Notes under the pieces: model-generated
Databases searched by the model: none
Told to the model about the DNA's origin: nothing
Seen by the model: the letters and a program-made list of their open reading frames with translations, nothing else
Position numbers and translations under genes: made by a program
In this document: in pieces, positions 39,473-47,399 of the stretch
Layout: each line of letters starts with the position of its first letter
Numbering within the stretch: the first letter of the stretch is position 1
Assembly (NCBI RefSeq): GCF_001558695.1
Contig: NZ_LNTU01000037.1
Location: 1 to 64,000 of the forward strand
Direction: 5' to 3'
Length of the DNA: 64,000 bases
Source: Paramesorhizobium deserti
Lineage (GTDB): Bacteria; Pseudomonadota; Alphaproteobacteria; Rhizobiales; Rhizobiaceae

Positions 39473-40390
39473 ATGAGGCGTAAAACTGCGGTCGCAGCGG
39501 ATCCGACAGCGATCGGAAATATCTCGTCACCACCGTTTGTGCGTCTGCCCGATCCCGCATTGCTCTTTTCCGCCAGAGCAGCACGTTTCCGGCAGTTGGC
39601 CGAAGCTAGCCAGCTCGCATCCTATCTCAATTTCCTTGCAGAGCTTACGGCTGCCCAGCATACGGTCCTCACCGACCTGCCGCTTGCCGAAGCGCCCGAC
39701 GCGGAAGCGCTGCAGCGTGCGCGCGCCTTCGAAATGCCGCTGCTCGACCGAAATCTCATCGAGAAGGACCCGACAACTGACCGGATATTCGACCAGCTTT
39801 TTGCGGTTGCCGATGCAATCGAGAAGCCGCCCGCGGCTGCCGAGGCGCTTGTCCAGGTGGCCGGGGCCGATCCCGCAAAGCGTCTCGCCACGGCAAGGAC
39901 GCTTTTCACCGGCACGTTGCCCGGAGACGCCATTGCGGAACATATCTTCGTCTGGGCTGGGCTTCAGGTATATTTCGCCCGGCTCGCATCGGCTCTCGAC
40001 CCGGCTGACGTGAAACCGGTGGCCGATGGCGTCTGTCCGGTCTGCGGCAGTCCGCCCTCGTCCTCGATGGTGGTGGGCTGGCACGGCTCGCATGGCGCCC
40101 GCTTTTGCTCGTGCTCGCTTTGCGGCACCTTGTGGCACTATGTCCGCATCAAATGCGTGCTTTGCGGCTCCACCAAGGGGATCGGTTACCAGGAGATCGA
40201 AGACCAGGGGGGGGGCGTCAAGGCCGAGACCTGCGACAATTGTCATGGCTGGTCTAAGATCTTCTATCAGGACAAGGCCCCCGAGACCGAACCGGTCGCT
40301 GACGATGTGGCAAGCCTGGCGCTGGATCTCCTGATGCGCGAAGGGCCTTATCGCCGTGGCGGCTTCGCGCCGCTCATGGCGGGCTTTTAG
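39473..40390 (+). CDS. fdhE: Formate dehydrogenase accessory protein FdhE
   Basis: A 305-aa cytoplasmic factor needed for active formate dehydrogenase-N/O in E. coli. Four Cys-x-x-Cys pairs for iron/rubredoxin-like binding are present in the second half: GVCPVCGSPP, FCSCSLCGTLWHYVR, KCVLCGSTKGIGY and TCDNCHGWSK. The start follows GTGAGGGAGTATC. A nine-base G run at 40207-40215 lies inside the coding sequence (read as part of DQGGGVKAE) and keeps the frame; it is the longest such run I noticed here. The gene sits between fdnI (about 50 bp) and selA (13 bp). Confidence 0.93.
   Translation: MRRKTAVAADPTAIGNISSPPFVRLPDPALLFSARAARFRQLAEASQLASYLNFLAELTAAQHTVLTDLPLAEAPDAEALQRARAFEMPLLDRNLIEKDPTTDRIFDQLFAVADAIEKPPAAAEALVQVAGADPAKRLATARTLFTGTLPGDAIAEHIFVWAGLQVYFARLASALDPADVKPVADGVCPVCGSPPSSSMVVGWHGSHGARFCSCSLCGTLWHYVRIKCVLCGSTKGIGYQEIEDQGGGVKAETCDNCHGWSKIFYQDKAPETEPVADDVASLALDLLMREGPYRRGGFAPLMAGF
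40207..40215 (+). repeat. G9 mononucleotide tract inside fdhE
   Basis: Nine consecutive G in the coding sequence of fdhE, between two Cys-pair motifs. A gain or loss of one base would truncate the protein before its last zinc/iron-binding pair. At the length seen here the frame is open. Confidence 0.7.
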
Positions 40391-40403
40391 GGAAGGGCGT
40401 GAA

Positions 40404-41819
40404 ATGGATGCTAATTTCAGCCTGCGCGACATTCCCTCGATCGATCAGCTTCTGAAAGCCTCCGTTATGGTCGAGGCGGTAGACCGCTTCGGCCGGCCGA
40501 CCGTCACCAACGCGTTGCGGGCCACGCTTGCCAGAATAAGGGACGAAGTGCGCCGGGGCGGCCGCATTCCTTCTTCGGAAACGATAGTGACCGCAGCCCT
40601 TGCACGGCTCAATGCCGATGCCCGCTCAACGCTTCGGCCTCTGTTCAATCTGACCGGCACCGTGCTCCACACCAATCTCGGCCGCGCGCTTCTCGCCGAT
40701 GCGGCAATCGAAGCCGCCACGGATGCGATGCGCGAGGCCGTGGCGCTCGAGTTCAATCTGGAGAGCGGGAGGCGCGGCGAGCGGGACGATCATCTGCGCG
40801 AGCTTGTCTGTGAACTGACAGGGGCGGAAGATGCAACCATCGTCAACAACAATGCCGCGGCCGTTCTTCTGGTGTTGAACAGCGTGGCGGTAGGCAAGGA
40901 AGCAATCGTCTCGCGTGGCGAACTGATCGAGATCGGCGGCGCCTTCCGCATGCCCGATATCATGGCGCGTTCCGGTGTCCGGCTTGTCGAGGTCGGCACC
41001 ACCAATCGCACCCATCCCAAGGATTATATCAACGCCATTGGTCCGGATACGGGACTGATCCTGAAGGTCCATACCTCCAATTATCGTATCGAGGGCTTTA
41101 CCAGCGAGGTGGGCGCGCGTGAGCTGGCCGGGATCGCACGCGACAAAGACGTTCCACTGATCAATGATCTCGGCTCCGGTACATTGACCGATCTTGTCCG
41201 TTTCGGGCTCGCGCATGAGCCGACCGTCCGCGAGGCGATCGATGAAGGGGCGGATATTGTCACCTTCTCCGGTGACAAGCTGCTTGGCGGGCCGCAAGCG
41301 GGATTCATCGTCGGGCGCAGGGTTTTGATCGAGAAGATTAACAAGAATCCGATGAAGCGGGCACTGCGGGTCGACAAGATCCGCGTTGCGGCGCTGGAAG
41401 CAACGCTGAAGCTCTACCGCGATCCAGACCGACTGGGTGAACGCCTGCCGACGATGCGGCTGCTCGCCCGCCCGCAGGCCGAGATCGAGGCGCAGGCGCA
41501 AAAGCTGGCGCCATTAGTGGCGCGGGCATTAAATGGGAGCTTCAGTGTTTCGGTCATTGCCTGCGAAAGTCAGATCGGTTCCGGCGCCCTGCCGCTGGCC
41601 ACGATCCCGAGCAGCGGATTGGCGCTGACGCCGGTCGACGGCAGCGGCAGCGCGCCCGAGCTTCTCGCGGCATCGCTCAGGCAGCTCGACAGACCAGTGA
41701 TCGGTCGCATCGAACGCGGATCACTGGTCCTCGACCTGCGGTGTCTCGAGGACGAAGCGGGTTTCGCGGCCAATTTCACCCCGGTCTATCCGCCGGCTGA
41801 AGAGGTGGAAAGACCATGA
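40404..41819 (+). CDS. selA: L-seryl-tRNA(Sec) selenium transferase SelA
   Basis: A 471-aa PLP enzyme converting seryl-tRNA-Sec to selenocysteyl-tRNA-Sec with selenophosphate. It begins with IPSIDQLL, then NLTGTVLHTNLGRALLADAA, VNNNAAAVLLVLNS and the catalytic lysine Lys292 in TFSGDKLLGGPQAG. Length equals typical SelA. ATG 40404 is preceded by GGAAGGGCG. The stop overlaps the selB start by 4 bp (ATGA). Confidence 0.96.
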   Translation: MDANFSLRDIPSIDQLLKASVMVEAVDRFGRPTVTNALRATLARIRDEVRRGGRIPSSETIVTAALARLNADARSTLRPLFNLTGTVLHTNLGRALLADAAIEAATDAMREAVALEFNLESGRRGERDDHLRELVCELTGAEDATIVNNNAAAVLLVLNSVAVGKEAIVSRGELIEIGGAFRMPDIMARSGVRLVEVGTTNRTHPKDYINAIGPDTGLILKVHTSNYRIEGFTSEVGARELAGIARDKDVPLINDLGSGTLTDLVRFGLAHEPTVREAIDEGADIVTFSGDKLLGGPQAGFIVGRRVLIEKINKNPMKRALRVDKIRVAALEATLKLYRDPDRLGERLPTMRLLARPQAEIEAQAQKLAPLVARALNGSFSVSVIACESQIGSGALPLATIPSSGLALTPVDGSGSAPELLAASLRQLDRPVIGRIERGSLVLDLRCLEDEAGFAANFTPVYPPAEEVERP

Positions 41820-43906
41820 TCGTCGGTACCGCCGGGCATATCGATCACGGCAAGACCTCCCTGGTCGGGGCGCTGACCGGCGTCGATACGGACCGGCTGA
41901 AGGAGGAAAAATCCCGCGGCATCTCGATTGATCTCGGCTTCGCCTATATGCCGACGGGCGATGCGGGCATCATCGGTTTCATCGATGTGCCGGGACACGA
42001 GAAATTCATCCACACCATGCTTGCCGGCGCCAGCGGCATCGATTTCGTGCTTCTGGTGGTTGCCGCCGATGACGGGGTGATGCCGCAGACGCGCGAACAT
42101 CTCGCCATCGTCGATCTCCTTGGGGTGGAACGCGGCATCGTCGCCATCACCAAGGCAGATCTGGTGCAGGAGGACCGGCTGACGGCCGTTGAAGCGGCGA
42201 TCCGCAATGAACTTGCCGGCACCATGCTCCATGATGCGCCCATGATCGCGGTTTCGGCCGTATCGGGTCAGGGCGTAGCGGCGTTGCGGGACGAAATCAT
42301 CGCTGCCGCCAGGGGGTTGAGTGAGCGGCAAGCGGCGGGCCGGTTCCGCATGGCGGTGGACCGCTCCTTCACGATCCAGGGTGCCGGCACGATCGTCACC
42401 GGAACGGTGCTTTCCGGCGAGGTGGCGGTCGATGATCCCGTGACGGTCAGTCCCTCCGGTCTTGCCGCGCGCATACGTTCGATCCACACGCAGAACAGGC
42501 CAAGCAAACACGGCCACGCCGGTGACCGCTGCGCGCTCAATCTTGCCGGCTCCGGCGTGACGAAAACAGCCATTAATCGCGGTGATATGGTGCTGGACCC
42601 AGGCCTGCACGCGCCGACCAACCGGATCGATGCGACGTTGCGGGTGCTCGGTTCCGAACCCAAGCCGATTGGGCACTGGTTTCCAGTGCGGCTTCATCAT
42701 GCATCGGCTGAGCTTGGAGCCCGTATTGTCCTTCTGGCCGATGAGCCGGTGACGCCGGGTGCCCATGCGCGTGTGCAGCTGGTTCTCGACCGGCCGATCG
42801 CGGCGGCGGTTGGCGATCGTTACGTCATTCGCGATACTTCGGCCCGCCGGACCATCGGCGGTGGCCGGTTTATCGACCTGCGAGCGCCTGGCCGTAAGCG
42901 CCGCACGCCGGAACGTATGGCGCAGCTCGATGCTTGTGCGTTGATGGACCCGCTAAGCGTGGCCGATGCATTGCTCGCCGTGCCCCCGTTTTATGTCGAT
43001 CTCACCGCCTTTGCCCGGGACAGGGCCATGGCGGCAGCCGATGCGGCCGTGCTGGCGGAGGCTGTGGGCGCGGTGCAATTGCCGCTGGGGGAAACGGTTC
43101 TGGTGATGTCCGCGCAACACTGGACGAAATTCCAGGATGATCTTCTGGAGAAGCTTCGGTCGTTCCATGCGGACAATCAGGATTTGCTAGGCTTGGGCGT
43201 GGAGCGGCTGCGCATGCAGCTTGAGCCGCGCCTGCCGGTGCCGGCTTTCCGCGCTGCTCTTCAACAGCTGGTGGCGGCGGGAGAGATCGTTCTGGACGGG
43301 GCCTGGGTGCGGCTGACCGGCCATCAAGTGACGATGGGACAGGCGGACGAACGTCTGTGGAGCGAGATCGAGCCGCTGTTGGGTGGGCCTGAGCGTTTTC
43401 GCCCGCCGCGCGTCCGCGATATTGCCGGATTGCTGGCGATACCGGAGCCGCAGTTGCGCCGGCTCATGAAGCTCGGCAGCCGCATGGGCCGAGTGCACGA
43501 GGTGGCCCATGATCATTTCTTCCTGCGCCAAACCGTGGCGGAGATGGTGGCGATCATCGCCGATATCGACGCTGCCTCGGATGCGGGCTGGTTCACCGCG
43601 GCGCAGTTCCGCGATCGTGTCGAGAATGGCCGCAAGGTGGCGATCCAGATCCTCGATTTCTTCGATCGCAATAGCGTCACGCTGCGGCGCGGTGATCTTC
43701 GCCGCGTCAATCGCAGCCGTCTGGACCTGTTCGGCGATTTGACCAATAGTGTTGTCGGCAAGCATGTCGCTTCAGGAGGAGATGCGTCCCCGGTGGGGCG
43801 TCCGGACTTCAAATCCGGGAGGGGCCGAGAGACGGTCTTTGGTGGGTTCGACTCCCACTCTCTTCCGCCATTATCCGGCAGCTCCGGTTCCGGACGTGCG
43901 CGATGA
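41816..43906 (+). CDS. selB: Selenocysteine-specific elongation factor SelB, frame running through selC
   Basis: A GTPase that carries selenocysteyl-tRNA to UGA codons followed by a SECIS. G-domain motifs: GTAGHIDHGKTSLVGA (G1), DVPGHEKFIHTML (G3) and ITKADL (G4). EF-Tu-like domains 2 and 3 follow (TIQGAGTIVTGTVLSGEVAV, TKTAINRGDMVL), then C-terminal winged helices that bind SECIS RNA. Family-like sequence ends around RSRLDLFGDL (about 43740). The frame then continues for some 55 codons, through the whole tRNA-Sec gene (VGRPDFKSGRGRETVFGGFD is the tRNA sequence translated), to a TGA at 43904-43906 on which the next gene starts. The extension may be real or simply untranslated after processing. 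Confidence 0.93.
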   Translation: MIVGTAGHIDHGKTSLVGALTGVDTDRLKEEKSRGISIDLGFAYMPTGDAGIIGFIDVPGHEKFIHTMLAGASGIDFVLLVVAADDGVMPQTREHLAIVDLLGVERGIVAITKADLVQEDRLTAVEAAIRNELAGTMLHDAPMIAVSAVSGQGVAALRDEIIAAARGLSERQAAGRFRMAVDRSFTIQGAGTIVTGTVLSGEVAVDDPVTVSPSGLAARIRSIHTQNRPSKHGHAGDRCALNLAGSGVTKTAINRGDMVLDPGLHAPTNRIDATLRVLGSEPKPIGHWFPVRLHHASAELGARIVLLADEPVTPGAHARVQLVLDRPIAAAVGDRYVIRDTSARRTIGGGRFIDLRAPGRKRRTPERMAQLDACALMDPLSVADALLAVPPFYVDLTAFARDRAMAAADAAVLAEAVGAVQLPLGETVLVMSAQHWTKFQDDLLEKLRSFHADNQDLLGLGVERLRMQLEPRLPVPAFRAALQQLVAAGEIVLDGAWVRLTGHQVTMGQADERLWSEIEPLLGGPERFRPPRVRDIAGLLAIPEPQLRRLMKLGSRMGRVHEVAHDHFFLRQTVAEMVAIIADIDAASDAGWFTAAQFRDRVENGRKVAIQILDFFDRNSVTLRRGDLRRVNRSRLDLFGDLTNSVVGKHVASGGDASPVGRPDFKSGRGRETVFGGFDSHSLPPLSGSSGSGRAR
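43775..43870 (+). tRNA. selC: tRNA-Sec (anticodon UCA)
   Basis: A 96-nt selenocysteine tRNA including encoded CCA. The acceptor stem has 8 bp (GGAGGAGA with TCTCTTCC, one G-U pair). The anticodon arm is CCGGA-CTTCAAA-TCCGG with anticodon TCA at 43809-43811; a long variable arm (GGGGCCGAGAGACGGTC region) follows. The T arm is GTGGG-TTCGACT-CCCAC, then discriminator G and CCA at 43868-43870. The 8-bp acceptor, long extra arm and UCA anticodon are diagnostic. It lies entirely inside the 3' end of the selB reading frame on the same strand. Confidence 0.96.
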
Positions 43907-44397
43907 CGTCCGTTCCAGATTATCTCGAGGCATTGCGGCTGGCGGCGGATGAAGCCCGCTCAGTGGAAGCCGCCTACAGGCGTGAGGCAGCGGCCCGGAT
44001 TGCGCTGCTCGAGCAGGAGCGCGCCTTTGCTTTCCGCCGAATGAATTTGATGCAGCTCATCGCTGAAACGGTGAGGCCGCGTCAGACTGACGGTGTTGAT
44101 ACGGTCGATGGCAGCGGTGAGGAAATTGCCGTCGCTGGCGCGCTGGCCGCCTTGCGCACAAGGCTCGGCTGGTCGTCGGACAGCGAAGCGCGTGACGCGA
44201 CGCTTGCCCGCTTTGCGCCGGTGGCCGGCGCGCTCTATCGGGCATCCGTTGGTGATACTACGGACAAGCCGGGAGTTTCTCCAGATGTTGCGAAGAAACT
44301 CGCCGGGTTCGAGGCTTGGTATGAGGAGACGCACGGCGTCTCGTTCTGGACACTTTTCGAAAATCCGATGCCAGACACGCCGCGCATCGATTTTTAA
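43903..44397 (+). CDS. Unrecognised protein at the end of the fdn-sel operon, 164 aa
   Basis: Starts on the selB stop codon (ATGA overlap at 43903-43906) and runs 164 residues with no signal peptide or membrane helix. The first 50 residues are Ala/Glu/Arg-rich and likely coiled-coil (LRLAADEARSVEAAYRREAA, ARIALLEQERAFAFRRMNLM). The rest is helical, ending GFEAWYEETHGVSFWTLFEN P. I do not recognise a family. The tight coupling to selB and its position after tRNA-Sec suggest a role linked to formate dehydrogenase or selenium use, but nothing in the sequence shows what. It converges with the PdxA-like gene with a gap of 4 bp. Confidence 0.7.
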   Translation: MTSVPDYLEALRLAADEARSVEAAYRREAAARIALLEQERAFAFRRMNLMQLIAETVRPRQTDGVDTVDGSGEEIAVAGALAALRTRLGWSSDSEARDATLARFAPVAGALYRASVGDTTDKPGVSPDVAKKLAGFEAWYEETHGVSFWTLFENPMPDTPRIDF

Positions 44398-44401
44398 TGC
44401 A

Positions 44402-45370
44402 TCAGCCTTTCAGGCTGCGGGCATATTCCAGCGCCGAGAGCATGTTGACGTGATTGGCGAGCCCCTTGCCGGCGATGTCGAAGGCCGTCCCATGGTCCAC
44501 GGAAACACGGTCGATCGGCAGGCCGAGCGAAACATTGACGGCCGTATCGAAGGCAACGAGCTTAACCGGGATATGGCCTTGGTCGTGATACTGCGCGACG
44601 ACGAGGTCGAACGCACCGTGATAGGCCCGATGATAGACCGTATCGGCGGAGATCGGCCCGACGACATTGATGCCTTCGGCCCTGGCCATCTCCACACCGG
44701 GCGCGATCTGCAGATCGTCCTCACGGCCAAAAAGGCCGTTTTCGCCGCAATGCGGATTGATGCCAGCGACCGCGATGCGCGGGTTTTCGACGCCCATACG
44801 CCTGAAATGCTTGTAGCCGATACGGATCGTTTCCGCGATGCGTTCCGGCGTGGCGCGATCGATCGCCTGTTTCAGCGAGACATGGGTCGAAACGTGGATA
44901 GTGTTCAGCCGTTCGGAGGCGAGCAGCATCCAGGATGATTTGCAGCCCGTCAGATGCGCCAGCATGCCGGTGTGGCCGTCATAGTGATGGCCGGCGGCGT
45001 TCAGCGCCTCCTTGTTGATCGGGGCGGTGATGATGCCCGCGGCATCACCGGCGCTGGCGAGATCGACGGCGGTCTTGATATATTGGAATGAGGCTTCGCC
45101 GCAGCGCGGGGAAAGGATGCCGAATTCTCCGGGTAACCCTTCGACCGGCACATGGATTACCTTGACGCCTCCGGCTGACGCGTCGAACGGCAGATCGACC
45201 TTGCAAGCCGCGCGTGCCCGCTCCAGGGTCGGCAGGTCGCCGATGATTGCATAGTCGGCGCGCTCACCGGCCGGCAGGCTCGCCAGCGCCTTGACGGAGA
45301 TCTCCGCTCCAACGCCCGAAGGGTCGCCCATGGTGATCACGAAGGGCTTGCGGGCGGACGTCGTCGTCAT
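44402..45370 (-). CDS. PdxA2-like 4-phospho-sugar-acid dehydrogenase
   Basis: A 322-aa member of the PdxA family (NAD-dependent oxidative decarboxylation of a 4-phosphohydroxyacid). Seen: [20 protein letters not shown] at the start, the three metal-ligand His regions [26 protein letters not shown] and [12 protein letters not shown], and [12 protein letters not shown]. Start ATG at 45368-45370, after GGAGAAATGCC. True PdxA serves vitamin B6 synthesis; the PdxA2 group, paired with a DUF1537 kinase, turns D-threonate or D-erythronate 4-phosphate into dihydroxyacetone phosphate. The divergent DUF1537 kinase gene next door makes the PdxA2 role more likely here. Confidence 0.88.
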   Translation of the reverse strand: MTTTSARKPFVITMGDPSGVGAEISVKALASLPAGERADYAIIGDLPTLERARAACKVDLPFDASAGGVKVIHVPVEGLPGEFGILSPRCGEASFQYIKTAVDLASAGDAAGIITAPINKEALNAAGHHYDGHTGMLAHLTGCKSSWMLLASERLNTIHVSTHVSLKQAIDRATPERIAETIRIGYKHFRRMGVENPRIAVAGINPHCGENGLFGREDDLQIAPGVEMARAEGINVVGPISADTVYHRAYHGAFDLVVAQYHDQGHIPVKLVAFDTAVNVSLGLPIDRVSVDHGTAFDIAGKGLANHVNMLSALEYARSLKG

Positions 45371-45412
45371 GGCATTTCTCCAGCTTTTCGGTCGGGCTAT
45401 TTGCCTCACAAA

Positions 45413-45427
45413 TTTACAAAATGTCAA
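45413..45427. promoter_or_regulatory. Imperfect inverted repeat between pdxA2-like and kinase genes
   Basis: TTTACA-AAA-TGTCAA, an imperfect 6+6 inverted repeat (TTTACA against TTGACA) 43 bp before the PdxA2-like start. Related strings (GTAAACATGTCAA near 53418; GTAAAAATGTCGA near 52861) occur upstream of the transporter genes. They may be the GntR operator, though TTGACA can also be a -35 element. Confidence 0.35.
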
Positions 45428-45552
45428 CCTTGGAAGACGCTGTCATGCAATGATTTTATTGGAAGTTTTCCTTATAAAAGCACGACATATGCTGCCATTT
45501 CCAAAAATTTGTATATACTCGTTTATATCATAGCGCATAAGGATACAGCTTT

Positions 45553-46632
45553 ATGACGAAGCTCCTGATCATAGCCGACGACCTGACCGGAGCGCTCGAC
45601 AGCGCCGCGCCCTTTGCCGTGCGCGGCCTGAAAACCGTTATCGCCTGCCGCCCGCGGCACATGGAAGCCGCCCTGACGCAGCGGGCGGATGTGGTGGCTG
45701 TCTCCACCGCTTCGCGCGAGGGCGGCGCGGCAGCAGCCCGCAGCACGGTTGCCGAGGTCATGCTCGCGGCAGCTCGCGCCGGCATCGACAAGCCGCACCA
45801 GATATTCAAGAAGATCGATTCCCGTATGAAAGGGCATGTCCGGGCGGAAACGCTTGAAGCGGCAGAGGCCTGCGGCGCCAACCGTCTCGTCGTGTGCCCG
45901 GCGATTCCCGCGCAGGACCGCATCGTTTGGAATGGAGCAGTCCGGGGCAGGGGGGTGAAAGAACCGATTGGAATTGCCGGGTTTTTCCCGGATGTGACTA
46001 TGGATGTGCTCGCCCCAGATGCGGCGAATGACGAGGATCTGGAACGGATCATATCTTCGGCAGGGCCTGCCGACATGCTGGTCGGGGCTGCCGGCTTGAG
46101 TGGAGCGCTGGCGCGGGCGCTCGCTCCTGCGGGTTTCGCGCGGACCGCGCCGCGCCTTCGCGCACCGGCGCTGCTGGCGATCGGCTCACGCGATCCGATC
46201 ACGCTCGAACAGATCGCGCAACTGAGAGAAAGAACAAATCCGGCATGGATCGGTGCGCCGAATGGTGTGGCATCGGTGAATACTGCCGATGGAGTAGCCA
46301 TAACCGTTTTGCAAATGCTGCCTTCGAATGAGGTGATCAGCGGTGATCAGGCCAATAGAAATTTCTCCCAGACCGTCCAGAGGCTCCTCGATCGGGGTAT
46401 TGAGTCGCTTCTGTGCTGCGGCGGCGAGACGGCGGATGCGGTTCTTGCAGGCGCCGGAAACGGCATCATCGAACTCAAAGGGGAACTTTTGCCGGGTATT
46501 CCCGCCGGAATTACCGAAATTAATGACAAAAAACTGCTGATTGCTACGAAATCGGGAGGATATGGAGACTTGAATTGCCTTGCGGATATCGCAGAAAGCA
46601 TTGATTTTGTGGAATCCTGCGAGATAGACTGA
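45553..46632 (+). CDS. DUF1537 four-carbon acid sugar kinase
   Basis: A 359-aa ATP-dependent kinase for C4 sugar acids (threonate/erythronate type). N-terminal substrate domain: IIADDLTGALDSAAPFAVRG, FKKIDSRMKGHVRAE. The C-terminal nucleotide domain is marked by LLCCGGETADAVLAGAG and LLIATKSGGYGDLNCLADI. It is preceded by AAGGATACAG before the ATG. It is somewhat shorter than many family members (about 400-430 residues). It is followed after 17 bp by the GntR regulator gene and is divergent from the PdxA2-like gene, with about 180 bp of AT-rich intergenic DNA between. The exact sugar acid is unknown. Confidence 0.88.
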   Translation: MTKLLIIADDLTGALDSAAPFAVRGLKTVIACRPRHMEAALTQRADVVAVSTASREGGAAAARSTVAEVMLAAARAGIDKPHQIFKKIDSRMKGHVRAETLEAAEACGANRLVVCPAIPAQDRIVWNGAVRGRGVKEPIGIAGFFPDVTMDVLAPDAANDEDLERIISSAGPADMLVGAAGLSGALARALAPAGFARTAPRLRAPALLAIGSRDPITLEQIAQLRERTNPAWIGAPNGVASVNTADGVAITVLQMLPSNEVISGDQANRNFSQTVQRLLDRGIESLLCCGGETADAVLAGAGNGIIELKGELLPGIPAGITEINDKKLLIATKSGGYGDLNCLADIAESIDFVESCEID

Positions 46633-46649
46633 AGCCAAAAGGAGCATTC

Positions 46650-47399
46650 ATGTCGGTTGGCAATTCGTCAGAAGATGCAGGCAAAAACGGCCGTTCGCGT
46701 TCCAAACCGGCTCTGGCGGAGCGTGTCTATCACATGCTTTACGCCCGCATCTCCAATGGTGATTATCCCACGAATTCCAAGCTTCCACCGGAGCTGCATC
46801 TGAGCGAGGAATTCGGCGTTTCGCGTCCTGTCTTGCGTACAGCACTCGAGCGGCTGCGCAGCGAAGGCCTGGTCTATTCCAGGCAGGGCGCCGGCAGCTA
46901 TGTTCGCGCGCCGCAGGGCCAGGCGCTCGGCTTCGCCAAGGTGGAGACGATTGCCGACATCCAGCGCTGTTATGAATTCCGCATCAATCTGGAAACGGAG
47001 GCCGCGGGCCTCGCCGCGGAGCGGCGCAGCGACGACGACGTGGCGGCCATGGAAGGGGCGCTACGGCTGATGGATGCGGCCACACTTTCGCACCAGCATC
47101 GCGAGGATGCGGATTTCGCCTTTCATCTGGCGGTCACGACCGCGACCGGCAATCACTATTTCGAGGCGTCGATGCGGGCCCTGCGCGAGCACATCGCTGT
47201 CGGCATGAAAATGCACGGAAAGTCGCTGATGTCAGACGGCCCAAAGGGCTTGCACGAGGTTTTCAACGAGCACAGCGCGATTTTTGCCGCCATCCGCGAC
47301 CGGGACAGCGAAGCGGCCCGGCGCCTCATGCACGATCACCTCGTGCATTCGCGTGAGCGCCTGTTCGGTGGCTCGCTTCTCGATCTCAAGCGGGGATAA
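46650..47399 (+). CDS. GntR-family (FadR subfamily) regulator
   Basis: A 249-aa regulator. The winged helix-turn-helix is at residues 20-90 (VYHMLYARISNGDYPTNSKL, PPELHLSEEFGVSRPVLRTA, LERLRSEGLVYSRQGAGSYV), then an all-helical FCD ligand-binding domain with the metal-binding Asp/His pattern (DADFAFHLAVTTATGNHYFE, VFNEHSAIFAAIRDRDSEAA). FCD regulators usually bind small organic acids, in keeping with the sugar-acid genes on both sides. It is co-transcribed with the kinase gene, and its end overlaps the convergent Ldh-type gene by 14 bp. Confidence 0.92.
   Translation: MSVGNSSEDAGKNGRSRSKPALAERVYHMLYARISNGDYPTNSKLPPELHLSEEFGVSRPVLRTALERLRSEGLVYSRQGAGSYVRAPQGQALGFAKVETIADIQRCYEFRINLETEAAGLAAERRSDDDVAAMEGALRLMDAATLSHQHREDADFAFHLAVTTATGNHYFEASMRALREHIAVGMKMHGKSLMSDGPKGLHEVFNEHSAIFAAIRDRDSEAARRLMHDHLVHSRERLFGGSLLDLKRG

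Noticed and set aside
44403-44417. CAGCCT-TTC-AGGCTG hairpin at the end of the PdxA2-like gene
   Set aside because: Short, inside the coding end, and without a T-run; not enough for a terminator call.
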